14,423 nucleotides of DNA from Bacilli bacterium (GTDB lineage Bacteria; Bacillota_I; Bacilli_A; RF39; UBA660): the NCBI GenBank assembly GCA_028699175.1, contig JAQVVC010000020.1:1-14423 (forward strand). Reading direction: 5' to 3'. The notes beneath the pieces were generated by a model. That model saw nothing but the letters and a program-made list of their open reading frames with translations, made no database searches and was not told the origin of the DNA. Below are positions 6,830 through 13,948 of the stretch, piece by piece; within the stretch, counting starts at the first letter, position 1, and every line of letters starts with the position of its first letter. A program made the position numbers and the translations under genes.

Positions 6830-8110
6830 ATGAAAAAAATAACATTATTACCAGCTGATGTTTATATTGTTATTAATAAAACAATACTAACCGAAGTAGA
6901 TAAAAAAAATTTAATTAATTTATATGAGCCTATAATTGGATCAAATGCTGTAAGTTTATATTTAACACTGTGGAGTGATTTAGATAAAAGAGAATTAATA
7001 AGTAAAGATTATAATCACCATCATTTAATGACATTACTTAAAACAAATTTGGATGATATTAAAGAAGCAAAAGATTCTTTAGAAGCGGTTGGTTTATTAA
7101 AAACCTTTATAAAAAAAGAAATCAACCTTAATAGTTTTATCTATGAATTATATTCTCCAATATCAGCATATGAATTTTTCAATCATCCGATTTTAAATAT
7201 TGTTTTATATAACAATATTGGTGTAAGTGAATATAATACTTTATTAAATTATTATAAAAAGCCTATTTTTAATTATAACGGATATGAAGAAATAACTAAT
7301 GCGATGGATATTAATTTTAAAAGTGTTGTTGGAATGAATTTAAATAATGAAGATATTCAAAGAAAAGAACAAAATAAAATTAGTATCTCTAAGTTAATAG
7401 ATTTTGATTTATTAATAGAAAGTATCCCTAATAAAGTGTTTAATAATAAAGCATTAACCAAAGGTATGAAAGATTTAATTAATAATTTAGCTTTTATATA
7501 TAATTTAGATACATTAAAAATGAGTGAATTAATTCGTTTAACATTAGATCAAAATGGTTTAATAAACAAAGATACTTTATTAAAAGAAACTAGAAAGTAT
7601 TATGAATATAATAATAATGGAGCATTACCAACATTAATATATCGAACTCAACCTGATTATTTAAAAAATCCGGAAGGAGATTTATCAAATAGGGGAAAAA
7701 TGATATATATATTTGAAAATACAACTCCTTATGATTTTTTAAGAAGTAAATATAAAAATGTTAATCCTACATCACGAGATTTAAGACTTTTAGAATATCT
7801 AGCACTTGAATTAGGATTAACGCCAGCGGTAATAAATGTTTTAATAGATTATGTCCTTAGAATAAATGATAAAAAATTAAATAAAGCATATGTTGAGACA
7901 ATAGCAGGTCAATGGGTAAGACAAGGAATTAAAACTGCTAGTCAAGCAATGGCAATTGCTGAAAAAGAACATAAGAAGAATAATAAAAAGAGTAATACAA
8001 TAAATAAAGGTATTGAACTTCCAGCTTGGTTTAATAAAGAAAATAATACTGAAGAAATAAGCGAATCAGAAAAAAAAGAAATGGAAAAACTATTAAGTGA
8101 GTTTAGGTAG
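6830..8110 (+). CDS. dnaB: Replication initiation and membrane attachment protein DnaB (Bacillus nomenclature)
   Basis: In low-GC Gram-positives, DnaB works with DnaD and DnaI to load the replicative helicase at oriC and at restarting forks; it is not the helicase itself. The 426-residue protein carries the family's N-terminal winged-helix region, with the typical INLYEPIIGSNAVSLYLTLW around residues 26-45. It ends with a DnaD-like helical domain at about 320-375 (LRLLEYLALELGLTPAVINVLIDYVL, and KAYVETIAGQWVRQGIKTASQAM), the part that binds DNA and oligomerises. The C-terminal 50 residues are lysine-rich and then acidic, probably disordered. It is slightly shorter than the 472-residue B. subtilis protein. 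The ATG follows AGAGGTG by 5 nt. dnaI begins 9 nt after the stop, the conserved dnaB-dnaI arrangement, which strongly supports both calls. An antisense open frame over its 3' end is a shadow. Confidence 0.93.
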   Translation: MKKITLLPADVYIVINKTILTEVDKKNLINLYEPIIGSNAVSLYLTLWSDLDKRELISKDYNHHHLMTLLKTNLDDIKEAKDSLEAVGLLKTFIKKEINLNSFIYELYSPISAYEFFNHPILNIVLYNNIGVSEYNTLLNYYKKPIFNYNGYEEITNAMDINFKSVVGMNLNNEDIQRKEQNKISISKLIDFDLLIESIPNKVFNNKALTKGMKDLINNLAFIYNLDTLKMSELIRLTLDQNGLINKDTLLKETRKYYEYNNNGALPTLIYRTQPDYLKNPEGDLSNRGKMIYIFENTTPYDFLRSKYKNVNPTSRDLRLLEYLALELGLTPAVINVLIDYVLRINDKKLNKAYVETIAGQWVRQGIKTASQAMAIAEKEHKKNNKKSNTINKGIELPAWFNKENNTEEISESEKKEMEKLLSEFR

Positions 8111-8114
8111 GTGA
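8109..8114 (+). promoter_or_regulatory. Ribosome binding site deciding the dnaI start
   Basis: AGGTGA overlaps the dnaB stop codon (8108-8110) and stands 5 nt before ATG 8120. The GTG at 8111 is part of this site and so is an unlikely start. The arrangement suggests translational coupling of dnaI to dnaB. Confidence 0.7.
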
Positions 8115-8119
8115 TAAAA

Positions 8120-9037
8120 ATGAAAAATATTGAAACTGCAACAAATAAATTTAACAAAAAAGATTTAAAAGATAATCTAAAAAAAGCATATATTATTGCT
8201 CTTAAAAATCCTAAATTTAAAAAATTAATAAATACTCTTAAAGTTAAAGAAGATTTGGCTTTCAATTATACTACAAAATTAGAAGATACTTTAGAAGAGT
8301 TAGCAAATTGCTCAAAATGTAAAAGTTTGCATGAATGTAAGAATAAAGTAACTGGTTTTGTTTATTATCCTAAATTAGAAAATAATAGATTACTATTTGA
8401 TTATGTTGCTTGTAAATATAAAAAGAAAGAACTAAAAGAAACGGAAAATATAAAATCTAATTTTTTTGAGGTGCCAGTTGAAATCAAAAAAGCTAAAATG
8501 GCTGATATCCATAAAGATGATGCTAAAAGATTAAAGATAATAAAATGGCTTACTAATTTTTATAATACTTATCAAAAAGATAATAAATTAAAAGGGCTAT
8601 ACTTATGTGGATCTTTTGGTTCAGGTAAGACTTACTTAATAAGTGCTTTATTAAATGAATTATCAAAAAAAGATAATGATACAGTAATTATATATTATCC
8701 TGAGTTATTAAGAAGTTTAAAAGAATCATTTGAAAGTAATGATTTTAGTATTAAAATAAACAGAATTAAAAAAGCTGATTTATTATTATTAGATGACATA
8801 GGAGCAGAAACAGTTACGCCTTGGAATAGAGATGAGATATTAGGAACTATTTTACAATATCGAATGGATAATAAATTAGCAACTTTTTTTACATCTAATC
8901 TAAATTTAAAAGAATTAGAGTCACATTTTATTAATAATAAAACCCCTAGTGAGGCTATTAAAGCAAGAAGAATAATTGAAAGAATAAAACAAATAACTGA
9001 ATATCAAGAATTAATTAGCGAAAATAGACGAAAATAA
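8120..9037 (+). CDS. dnaI: Primosomal protein DnaI, helicase loader ATPase
   Basis: DnaI is the AAA+ ATPase that holds and loads the replicative helicase (DnaC in Bacillus) onto single-stranded DNA together with DnaB and DnaD. Two parts are visible in this 305-residue protein. The N-terminal part has the zinc-binding pattern C64-x2-C67-x3-H71-x-C73, with a further C98 in VACKYKKK, matching the helicase-binding zinc domain of DnaI. The C-terminal part is a DnaC/DnaI-type AAA+ domain: Walker A GSFGSGKT (164-171, Lys170), Walker B LLLLDDIGAE (D225, D226), a sensor-1 strand ATFFTSNLN, and the arginine-rich ARRIIERIKQ near the end. ATG 8120 is chosen because the ribosome site lies immediately before it. 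It follows dnaB by 9 nt in one operon. No terminator is obvious before the next promoter at 9052. Confidence 0.95.
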   Translation: MKNIETATNKFNKKDLKDNLKKAYIIALKNPKFKKLINTLKVKEDLAFNYTTKLEDTLEELANCSKCKSLHECKNKVTGFVYYPKLENNRLLFDYVACKYKKKELKETENIKSNFFEVPVEIKKAKMADIHKDDAKRLKIIKWLTNFYNTYQKDNKLKGLYLCGSFGSGKTYLISALLNELSKKDNDTVIIYYPELLRSLKESFESNDFSIKINRIKKADLLLLDDIGAETVTPWNRDEILGTILQYRMDNKLATFFTSNLNLKELESHFINNKTPSEAIKARRIIERIKQITEYQELISENRRK

Positions 9038-9051
9038 TAACGTGCTTACCG

Positions 9052-9080
9052 TTGATTAATTTCACTTATTAAATTATAAT
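9052..9080 (+). promoter_or_regulatory. Promoter of the membrane-anchored protein gene at 9100
   Basis: TTGATT (9052-9057) and TATAAT (9075-9080) are 17 nt apart; a second TATAAT follows at 9081-9086. The ribosome site AAAGAGGTG lies just downstream (9087-9095), giving a leader of only about 13 nt. Confidence 0.7.
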
Positions 9081-9099
9081 TATAATAAAGAGGTGTCAA

Positions 9100-9765
9100 A
9101 TGAATAAAAAAGCGGGTCCTATTTTAGCCGTAATAGTTTTTATTATTATTCTTATTGGAGGTTACTTTTTAGGTAAATATATTGCTCGAGAATATAACAA
9201 AAATCATAATACTAATATGAATATTTTTAAAATATTAAAAATAGAAACTGAAGATAAACCTATCAATTATGTTTTAAAAGATGGACCAAAAAGTATAAAA
9301 GAATTATGTGGTAAAGATACTGGAATTTGTGATAAAGAAGCAGGAAGAATTATATTAAACAATATTGAAAGTAAATTATATATTTATAATAATTTTGACA
9401 ATCCTACTGATGAAGCAATAAATTATTTTAAATTAAACAATACCAAAATCGGGTCATTTATTTATTTAGATGAATTTGCAATTTTTAATAATTATTTGCT
9501 TGTAACGGAACCAAATAGTTTAAATAATAATTATCTAATCCATATTTATGATAATAATGGAAAAGAGATAACTAATTATACGGCAACAAATATTGTGAAT
9601 AATTATGAAATAAAAGATAATATATTATATTTTTATTATTGTGATCCTGCTGATACTAAAGAAATTGATGGAAATATATTACCTAAAGTATCATACTATA
9701 AAGTTATTTCTGACAATATTAAAGAAAAAAATGAAGAATCTTTTGAATATAAAGCATGTTCTTAG
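9100..9765 (+). CDS. Membrane-anchored protein of unknown function
   Basis: I do not recognise this 221-residue protein. A positive start (MNKKAGP) and one hydrophobic helix (residues 7-25, ILAVIVFIIILIGGYFLG) indicate a signal anchor with the remainder outside the cell. There is no cysteine in a lipobox position. The outer part carries a short cysteine pair (LCGKDTGICDKE, near residues 69-77), then several beta-rich stretches alternating with Asn-rich turns (KLYIYNNFD, FAIFNNYLLVTEP, YLIHIYDNNGKEI, NILYFYYCDPADT), and ends with KACS. The repeated strand-turn pattern could be part of a beta-propeller or beta-sandwich, but this is only an impression. It is monocistronic: it has its own promoter, and its terminator begins within its last codons. 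AAAGAGGTG lies 4 nt before the ATG. Confidence 0.75.
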   Translation: MNKKAGPILAVIVFIIILIGGYFLGKYIAREYNKNHNTNMNIFKILKIETEDKPINYVLKDGPKSIKELCGKDTGICDKEAGRIILNNIESKLYIYNNFDNPTDEAINYFKLNNTKIGSFIYLDEFAIFNNYLLVTEPNSLNNNYLIHIYDNNGKEITNYTATNIVNNYEIKDNILYFYYCDPADTKEIDGNILPKVSYYKVISDNIKEKNEESFEYKACS

Positions 9766-9786
9766 TTTAAAGCCATGCTTTTTTTT
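9751..9786 (+). terminator. Rho-independent terminator whose loop holds the stop codon
   Basis: AAAGCATG (9751-9758) pairs perfectly with CATGCTTT (9774-9781), followed by a T tract to 9786. The left arm encodes the last residues of the preceding gene and the TAG stop (9763-9765) lies in the 15-nt loop. Confidence 0.85.
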
Positions 9787-9798
9787 CTTTACACAAGA

Positions 9799-9828
9799 CT
9801 GCAAAAAACTTGATTTTTATTATATAAT
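9799..9828 (+). promoter_or_regulatory. Probable promoter of the murG-ylxM operon
   Basis: A perfect TATAAT (9823-9828) lies 18 nt before the murG ATG. The matching -35 is weak (CTGCAA at 9799-9804, spacing 18). A better -35-like TTTACA (9788-9793) is too far away. The position after a terminator and before a six-gene run makes a promoter likely here. Confidence 0.45.
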
Positions 9829-9834
9829 AGTAGT

Positions 9835-9840
9835 GAGGTG
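9835..9840 (+). promoter_or_regulatory. Ribosome binding site deciding the murG start
   Basis: GAGGTG stands 6 nt before ATG 9847, which yields the family-typical MRIIITAGGTGGH start. The in-frame GTG at 9838 is part of this site, so it is not used as a start. Confidence 0.75.
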
Positions 9841-9846
9841 AAATAT

Positions 9847-10929
9847 ATGCGCATAATTATTACCGCTGGAGGAACAGGCGGACATATTTATCCTGCCCTG
9901 GCAATAATAAAAAAAATAAAAGAATTAGATAAAAATAGTGAAATTTTATATATTGGAACCCATAATAGAATGGAAAAAGAAATAGTGCCTAAAGCTGGTT
10001 ATAAATATGAAGAAATAGAAATATATGGTTTTAGTAAATCATTAATAAGAAGAAATTTTAAAAATATTAAATTAATAATCAAGGCTAAGAAGAAATGTCT
10101 TAATATAATGAAAGAATTTAAACCTGATGTTGTAGTAGGAGTAGGAGGATATGTAACTTTTCCTGTCATTATGGCGGCTCATAAATTAGGAATAAAAACT
10201 TTCATTCATGAACAAAATAGTATTCCGGGAAAAAGCAATCGTATATTAGGTAAATATGTAGATAAAATTGGAGTAAGTTTTAAAGATTCGATGAGGTATT
10301 TTGATTCAAATAAATGCATATTTACTGGAAATCCATCTTCTGAATCAGCTAAATCTATTAAAGCTATATCTAAAACAAAATATGGCTTAAGTAGAAAAAA
10401 TAAAAGTATAGTTATTGTCCAAGGAAGTTTAGGTTCAACAACTATTAATAATAAAATGAAAGAATTTTTAACTGTTATTGATGATGAAGATTATGATGTT
10501 TTATACATAACGGGAAAAAATACATATGAAGAATATGTCAAAAATAAATTTAGTAAAAATGTTCGTATAATTGATTATGTTCCTGATTTACCAGCTTTAA
10601 TGAAAGATGTTGATTTAATTATATCTAGAGCTGGAGCAGGGACAATTAGTGAATTAGCGGCTCTAGAAAAACCTAATATCTTAATACCGAGCCCATTTGT
10701 AGCTAATAATCATCAATACTATAATGCTTTAAGTATAAATGATGCTAAAGCAGGTGAAATGATTGAAGAAAAAGATTTAACAGCTTATAATTTAAAAGCA
10801 AAAATTAATAAAATATTAAAAAATAAAGATTATTATCATGAAATGCAAAATAATTTAAAAAAGATATCTATAAATAATAGTAGTACAATTATTTATAATG
10901 AATTAAAAAACTTAATAGATAAAAAGTAG
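9847..10929 (+). CDS. murG: UDP-GlcNAc:undecaprenyl-pyrophosphoryl-MurNAc-pentapeptide GlcNAc transferase (MurG)
   Basis: MurG adds GlcNAc to lipid I at the inner face of the membrane to make lipid II, the last cytoplasmic step of peptidoglycan synthesis. The 360-residue protein is full length (E. coli 355) and carries the GT28 signatures: the N-terminal glycine loop AGGTGGHIYPA (G8-H13), VVGVGGYVTFPV, the acceptor-side HEQNSIPGKSNRILG (from H121), the second-domain glycine turn VQGSLGS, the UDP-GlcNAc-binding SRAGAGTISELAALEKP (E269), and NNHQYYNA with H289-Q290. Every expected motif is intact, so it should be active. It heads a six-gene run; divIB follows after 10 nt. murG next to divIB is a common Bacillota wall/division arrangement, although the usual mur ligases, ftsW, ftsA and ftsZ are absent from this window. 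Confidence 0.97.
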   Translation: MRIIITAGGTGGHIYPALAIIKKIKELDKNSEILYIGTHNRMEKEIVPKAGYKYEEIEIYGFSKSLIRRNFKNIKLIIKAKKKCLNIMKEFKPDVVVGVGGYVTFPVIMAAHKLGIKTFIHEQNSIPGKSNRILGKYVDKIGVSFKDSMRYFDSNKCIFTGNPSSESAKSIKAISKTKYGLSRKNKSIVIVQGSLGSTTINNKMKEFLTVIDDEDYDVLYITGKNTYEEYVKNKFSKNVRIIDYVPDLPALMKDVDLIISRAGAGTISELAALEKPNILIPSPFVANNHQYYNALSINDAKAGEMIEEKDLTAYNLKAKINKILKNKDYYHEMQNNLKKISINNSSTIIYNELKNLIDKK

Positions 10930-10939
10930 GGTGACATAA

Positions 10940-11647
10940 ATGGCTGCTAAAAAGAGAAAAAGAAAAATAAGTATTAAAAAATTATTAATATTAATATTGT
11001 TTATATATTTAATTTTTAGTTTTGGTTATTATATTTTTAATAAACCAATTAAAAATATAATCATATCAGGTAATGTTTTAGTAAAAGATGCTGAAATTAT
11101 TGAAGCGGCTCAAATAAAAAATTATCCTTCAATTTATAGTATCACCAATAAAACAATAAAAAAGAGAATTAAAAAATCACCTTTAATTGAAGATGTGACC
11201 ATTAAAAAAGATTTAAAATTTAGACTAAAAATAAATGTTAAAGAAAGATTGATAGTTTTTTTAAATAGTAATAGTAATAAACTAATGTTAAATAATGGAA
11301 CTGAAATAGAAAATAATAACAAATATGAAGGAATACCAACATTAATAAATTATACTCCTCAAGATATATTAAAAAAATTCACTATTTCTTTAGGTAAACT
11401 TGATCGAGGTATTATTAGTCTTATAAGTGAAATAGAATATTCTCCTAAACAAAGTGCAGAAGGCCTTACAATAGATGAAAGTAGTTTTACTCTTTATATG
11501 AATGATGGTAATACTGTTATAACAACTCCGGAAAAATGTAATAATTTAGGTAAATACCGAGAAATATATGCCAGTTTAAAAGATAAAAAAGGAACTTTAA
11601 ATTTAGATAGTGGTAATTATGAAAACTTTGTTTTTATACCATATTAG
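10940..11647 (+). CDS. divIB: Cell division protein DivIB/FtsQ
   Basis: DivIB (FtsQ) is a bitopic membrane protein of the divisome that binds FtsL and DivIC and controls septal peptidoglycan synthesis. The 235-residue sequence shows a short basic cytoplasmic tail (MAAKKRKRKISIKK), one membrane helix (about 15-32, LLILILFIYLIFSFGYYI), a POTRA domain (about 35-103, with IKNIIISGNVLVKDAEIIEAA and LIEDVTIKKDLKFRLKINVKE), and the C-terminal beta domain with the GIPTLINY segment. It is short compared with B. subtilis DivIB (263 residues), having a minimal cytoplasmic part and no long C-terminal gamma tail. The ATG is preceded by GGGTGA, which overlaps the murG stop, suggesting translational coupling. 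An antisense open frame at 11134-11322 is a shadow. Confidence 0.9.
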   Translation: MAAKKRKRKISIKKLLILILFIYLIFSFGYYIFNKPIKNIIISGNVLVKDAEIIEAAQIKNYPSIYSITNKTIKKRIKKSPLIEDVTIKKDLKFRLKINVKERLIVFLNSNSNKLMLNNGTEIENNNKYEGIPTLINYTPQDILKKFTISLGKLDRGIISLISEIEYSPKQSAEGLTIDESSFTLYMNDGNTVITTPEKCNNLGKYREIYASLKDKKGTLNLDSGNYENFVFIPY

Positions 11648-11655
11648 GAGGAACA

Positions 11656-12237
11656 ATGGATTATAATAAAGAAATGAAGAACATAATTAATATCCATAAA
11701 GGAAGTAATATTTTATTACATAGTTGTTGTGGACCTTGTTCATCAAGTGTGATAGAAAAATTATCACCGTATTTTGATGTTACCGTTCTTTTTTATAATC
11801 CTAATATTGAACCTAAAGAAGAATACTTTAAAAGAAAAGCCGAACAAGTAAAATTATTAAAAATATTAAAAATTAAATATTTAGATATTGATTATTTAAA
11901 TGATGAATATCAGGAGGCTATAAAAGGATATGAAAAAGAGCCTGAAAATGGTCGAAGATGTTTACTATGTTATGAATTAAGACTAAATAAAACTGCTAGA
12001 GTAGCTAAAGAAAATAATTTTAATTTATTTACAACTACTTTAACAGTAAGCCCATATAAAAATAGTAAAATAATAAATGAATTAGGAATAAAAATCGGAA
12101 AAGAAAACAATATTTTATATTTAATATCTGATTTTAAAAAAGAAGATGGATATAAAAGAAGTATTGAATTATCTAAAAAATATAATATATATAGACAAGA
12201 TTATTGTGGCTGTATATTATCAAAAAGGAGCATATAA
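11656..12237 (+). CDS. queH: Epoxyqueuosine reductase QueH
   Basis: QueH reduces epoxyqueuosine to queuosine at the wobble base of GUN-anticodon tRNAs, replacing the unrelated cobalamin-dependent QueG. The 193-residue protein has the family's cysteine sets: HSCCGPCSS (C24, C25, C28), ENGRRCLLCYELRL (C102, C105) and the C-terminal YCGC (C184, C186), plus LTVSPYKN and DFKKEDGYKRSIELSKKYNIYRQDYCGC-type ending. In QueH these cysteines bind a 4Fe-4S cluster with a nearby second metal centre, so it depends on Fe-S assembly such as the SUF system at 419. TAGGAGG lies just before the ATG, 8 nt after divIB. No queuosine synthesis gene (queC, D, E, F, tgt, queA) is in view. Its last base overlaps the start codon of the following prepilin (TAATG), so the two are likely translationally coupled. 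Confidence 0.94.
   Translation: MDYNKEMKNIINIHKGSNILLHSCCGPCSSSVIEKLSPYFDVTVLFYNPNIEPKEEYFKRKAEQVKLLKILKIKYLDIDYLNDEYQEAIKGYEKEPENGRRCLLCYELRLNKTARVAKENNFNLFTTTLTVSPYKNSKIINELGIKIGKENNILYLISDFKKEDGYKRSIELSKKYNIYRQDYCGCILSKRSI
12225..12230 (+). promoter_or_regulatory. Ribosome binding site deciding the small prepilin start
   Basis: AAGGAG lies inside the end of queH, 6 nt before ATG 12237. It selects that start over an in-frame TTG at 12204, which would add 11 residues before a standard prepilin leader. Confidence 0.75.
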
Positions 12238-12668
12238 TGAAAAATAATAAAGGATTTACTTTAACAGAAGTAATTGTAACTATTTCAATAGTAGCAATAT
12301 TAATGATTATAGCAATACCATCTATCAATAATGTAATGAAAAATTCAAGAGATCAAATATCATCTATGACTAAAAAAAATATTGAAGAGTCAGCTAAATT
12401 ATTTGGCCAAGAAGTATATATGTGTGATCGATCAAGTGATATTATTTCAGTATTAAATAAGGAAATTTCCAGTACTATTACTAGTTGTAAAGAAGCAAGG
12501 GAATATTTAAAATCATCTGGAATAACAGTAACTATTGGTTTTTTAAAAGATTATGAATATTTTTCAGATCGAGCTAATAATTGTGATGAAGCAGGACAAG
12601 TAAAAGTTAAACAAGAGCTAGATGATAAAATAACAGTTGAACTACAACCCAATATAAAATGTAAATAA
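12237..12668 (+). CDS. Small type IV prepilin (pilin-like protein)
   Basis: From ATG 12237 the protein is 143 residues with a canonical class III prepilin signal: leader MKNNKG, then FTLTEV with Glu at mature position 5 and a hydrophobic helix (about 7-28, VIVTISIVAILMIIAIPSI). This is the type IV pilin/pseudopilin/competence-pilin form, assembled in the membrane after cleavage by prepilin peptidase. The globular part is about 110 residues with four cysteines (YMCDRS, TSCKEA, NNCDEAG, IKCK), possibly two disulfides. I cannot tell whether it is a major pilin, a minor pilin or a ComG-type protein. It overlaps queH by 1 nt and precedes ftsY by 12 nt, so it would be expressed with wall, division and SRP genes. 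That is unusual: no pilus motor or platform gene accompanies it. The other prepilin in the window (4868) shares the leader type but not the head. Confidence 0.85.
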   Translation: MKNNKGFTLTEVIVTISIVAILMIIAIPSINNVMKNSRDQISSMTKKNIEESAKLFGQEVYMCDRSSDIISVLNKEISSTITSCKEAREYLKSSGITVTIGFLKDYEYFSDRANNCDEAGQVKVKQELDDKITVELQPNIKCK

Positions 12669-12680
12669 CAAGGAGGATTT

Positions 12681-13646
12681 ATGGGCCTATTTAATAAATT
12701 AAAAAAAGCTTTCAATAAGAAAGATCATATTGAATCTTATGATAAAGGTTTAGAAAAAACCAGAAAAGAATTTGTCAGCGAGTTATCTTTATTAGGTTTA
12801 AAATTTAATAAAGTAACTGAAGAATATTATGAAGAATTAGAAAGTATTTTAATTAAAGCTGATATAGGGATTAGAACAGTTGAAAGTTTTTTAGAAAGAC
12901 TTAAAAAAAGAGTTAAACAAGAAAGTATTACCAATACTAAATACTTACAAGAAGTTATTGTTGATGAATTATTTATGATTTATGTTGAAGGAGAATCTTT
13001 AACTGATAAAATAATGATAGCTGAATCAGGACCAACGGTTATTTTACTTGTTGGTGTTAATGGCGTAGGTAAAACTACTACAATTGGAAAGTTAGCTTAT
13101 AAATATAAAAAAGAAGGCAAAAGCGTAATGTTAATTGCTGGAGATACATTCAGAGCTGGTGCAGTACCTCAATTAAAAGAATGGGCTGAAAGAACGGATT
13201 CTTTATTTATTGGTAAAGAAAATGTTGACCCAGCCAGTATCATCTATGAAGGTATTGAAAAAGCTATTTCTGAAAACATTGATATAGTACTAATAGATAC
13301 AGCGGGAAGATTACAAAATAAAGTAAATTTAATGAATGAACTTGAAAAAATAAATAAAGTAATAGGTAAACATATTGAAAATGCTCCACATGAAACTTTA
13401 TTAATAATTGATGCTACTACTGGACAAAATGGTATTAGTCAAGCTCAAAGCTTTAAAGAAATTACTAATATAACCGGAATAGTTTTAACTAAATTAGATG
13501 GTACCGCAAAAGGTGGAATAGTTTTAGCAATCAAAGAAGAAGTTAGTTTGCCGGTTAAATTTATTGGTTTAGGAGAAGGATTAAATGATTTAAAACCCTT
13601 TGATATTGAAAAATATATTTATGGATTATTTAAGGATATGATGTAA
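12681..13646 (+). CDS. ftsY: Signal recognition particle receptor FtsY
   Basis: FtsY is the membrane-associated SRP GTPase that receives Ffh-bound ribosome-nascent chains and hands them to SecYEG. The 321-residue protein is close to B. subtilis FtsY (329) and lacks the long acidic A domain of E. coli. The N-terminus (MGLFNKLKKAFNKKD) looks like an amphipathic membrane-targeting helix, followed by the helical N domain and the GTPase G domain. GTPase motifs are all intact: G1 GVNGVGKT (125-132), DTFRAGAVPQL, G3 DTAGR (206-210), G4 TKLDG (270-274), and the closing GLGEGLNDLKPF. A strong AAGGAGG (12670-12676) precedes the ATG, suggesting better translation than its operon neighbours. ylxM overlaps its stop by 1 nt. 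Confidence 0.97.
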   Translation: MGLFNKLKKAFNKKDHIESYDKGLEKTRKEFVSELSLLGLKFNKVTEEYYEELESILIKADIGIRTVESFLERLKKRVKQESITNTKYLQEVIVDELFMIYVEGESLTDKIMIAESGPTVILLVGVNGVGKTTTIGKLAYKYKKEGKSVMLIAGDTFRAGAVPQLKEWAERTDSLFIGKENVDPASIIYEGIEKAISENIDIVLIDTAGRLQNKVNLMNELEKINKVIGKHIENAPHETLLIIDATTGQNGISQAQSFKEITNITGIVLTKLDGTAKGGIVLAIKEEVSLPVKFIGLGEGLNDLKPFDIEKYIYGLFKDMM

Positions 13647-13927
13647 TGGAAAATGTCATATACTATACTTATTTATTTGATTATTATAAAGAATTATTAA
13701 CTATAACTCAAAAAAACTATTTTGAAGATTATTATTTTAATAATTTATCATTACAAGAAATAGCAGATAATAATAAAATATCAAAAAATGCCATAAGTAA
13801 AACAATTAAAGAAGTATTAAATAAATTAGATTATTTTGAAAAAAAATTAAAACTATATCATAATCACAACCAAATAAAAAATACCTTAAATAAAGATACT
13901 TTTAAAAGAATCGAAGATTATATTTAA
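13646..13927 (+). CDS. ylxM: YlxM-family helix-turn-helix protein associated with the SRP pathway
   Basis: YlxM (p13-like) is a small protein with a sigma-region-4-type helix-turn-helix, nearly always encoded beside SRP genes (ftsY or ffh) in Bacillota. It has been linked to SRP function in streptococci, but its exact role is not settled. This 93-residue copy is somewhat short (about 105-110 is usual). It shows the family's start with YLFDYYKELLTITQKNYFEDYYF, then the HTH around residues 33-62 (LSLQEIADNNKISKNAISKTIKEVLNKL), and a lysine-rich C-terminal helix. The ATG at 13646 overlaps the ftsY TAA by one base, implying coupling. The usual next gene, ffh, is absent: a terminator and a convergent gene follow immediately, so the operon ends here. 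Confidence 0.9.
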   Translation: MENVIYYTYLFDYYKELLTITQKNYFEDYYFNNLSLQEIADNNKISKNAISKTIKEVLNKLDYFEKKLKLYHNHNQIKNTLNKDTFKRIEDYI

Positions 13928-13948
13928 CTTAAGTTAAATATTTTTTTT
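13921..13948 (+). terminator. Palindromic terminator between convergent genes
   Basis: TATTTAACTT followed by its exact reverse complement forms a 20-bp perfect palindrome (13921-13940), followed by eight T residues (13941-13948). As RNA it would fold as an 8-bp stem with a TTAA loop. It contains both the ylxM TAA (13925-13927) and the stop of the minus-strand gene (13929-13931). The T tract favours the plus direction; on the minus strand the following bases are not T-rich, so termination there is less certain. Confidence 0.8.

Noticed and set aside
7942..8265. Minus-strand open frame of 107 codons with a hydrophobic translation
   Set aside because: It lies antisense to the end of dnaB and the start of dnaI, both clear genes. 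Its Phe/Leu/Ser-rich product is what lysine- and glutamate-rich AT-rich coding gives on the opposite strand, and it has no ribosome site.
9641..9841. Plus-strand open frame of 66 codons
   Set aside because: It is out of frame with the 9100 gene, runs through that gene's terminator and the murG promoter region, and has a low-complexity product.
11134..11322. Minus-strand open frame of 62 codons
   Set aside because: It is antisense to divIB, low complexity and hydrophobic, without a start signal; a shadow of a lysine-rich coding stretch.
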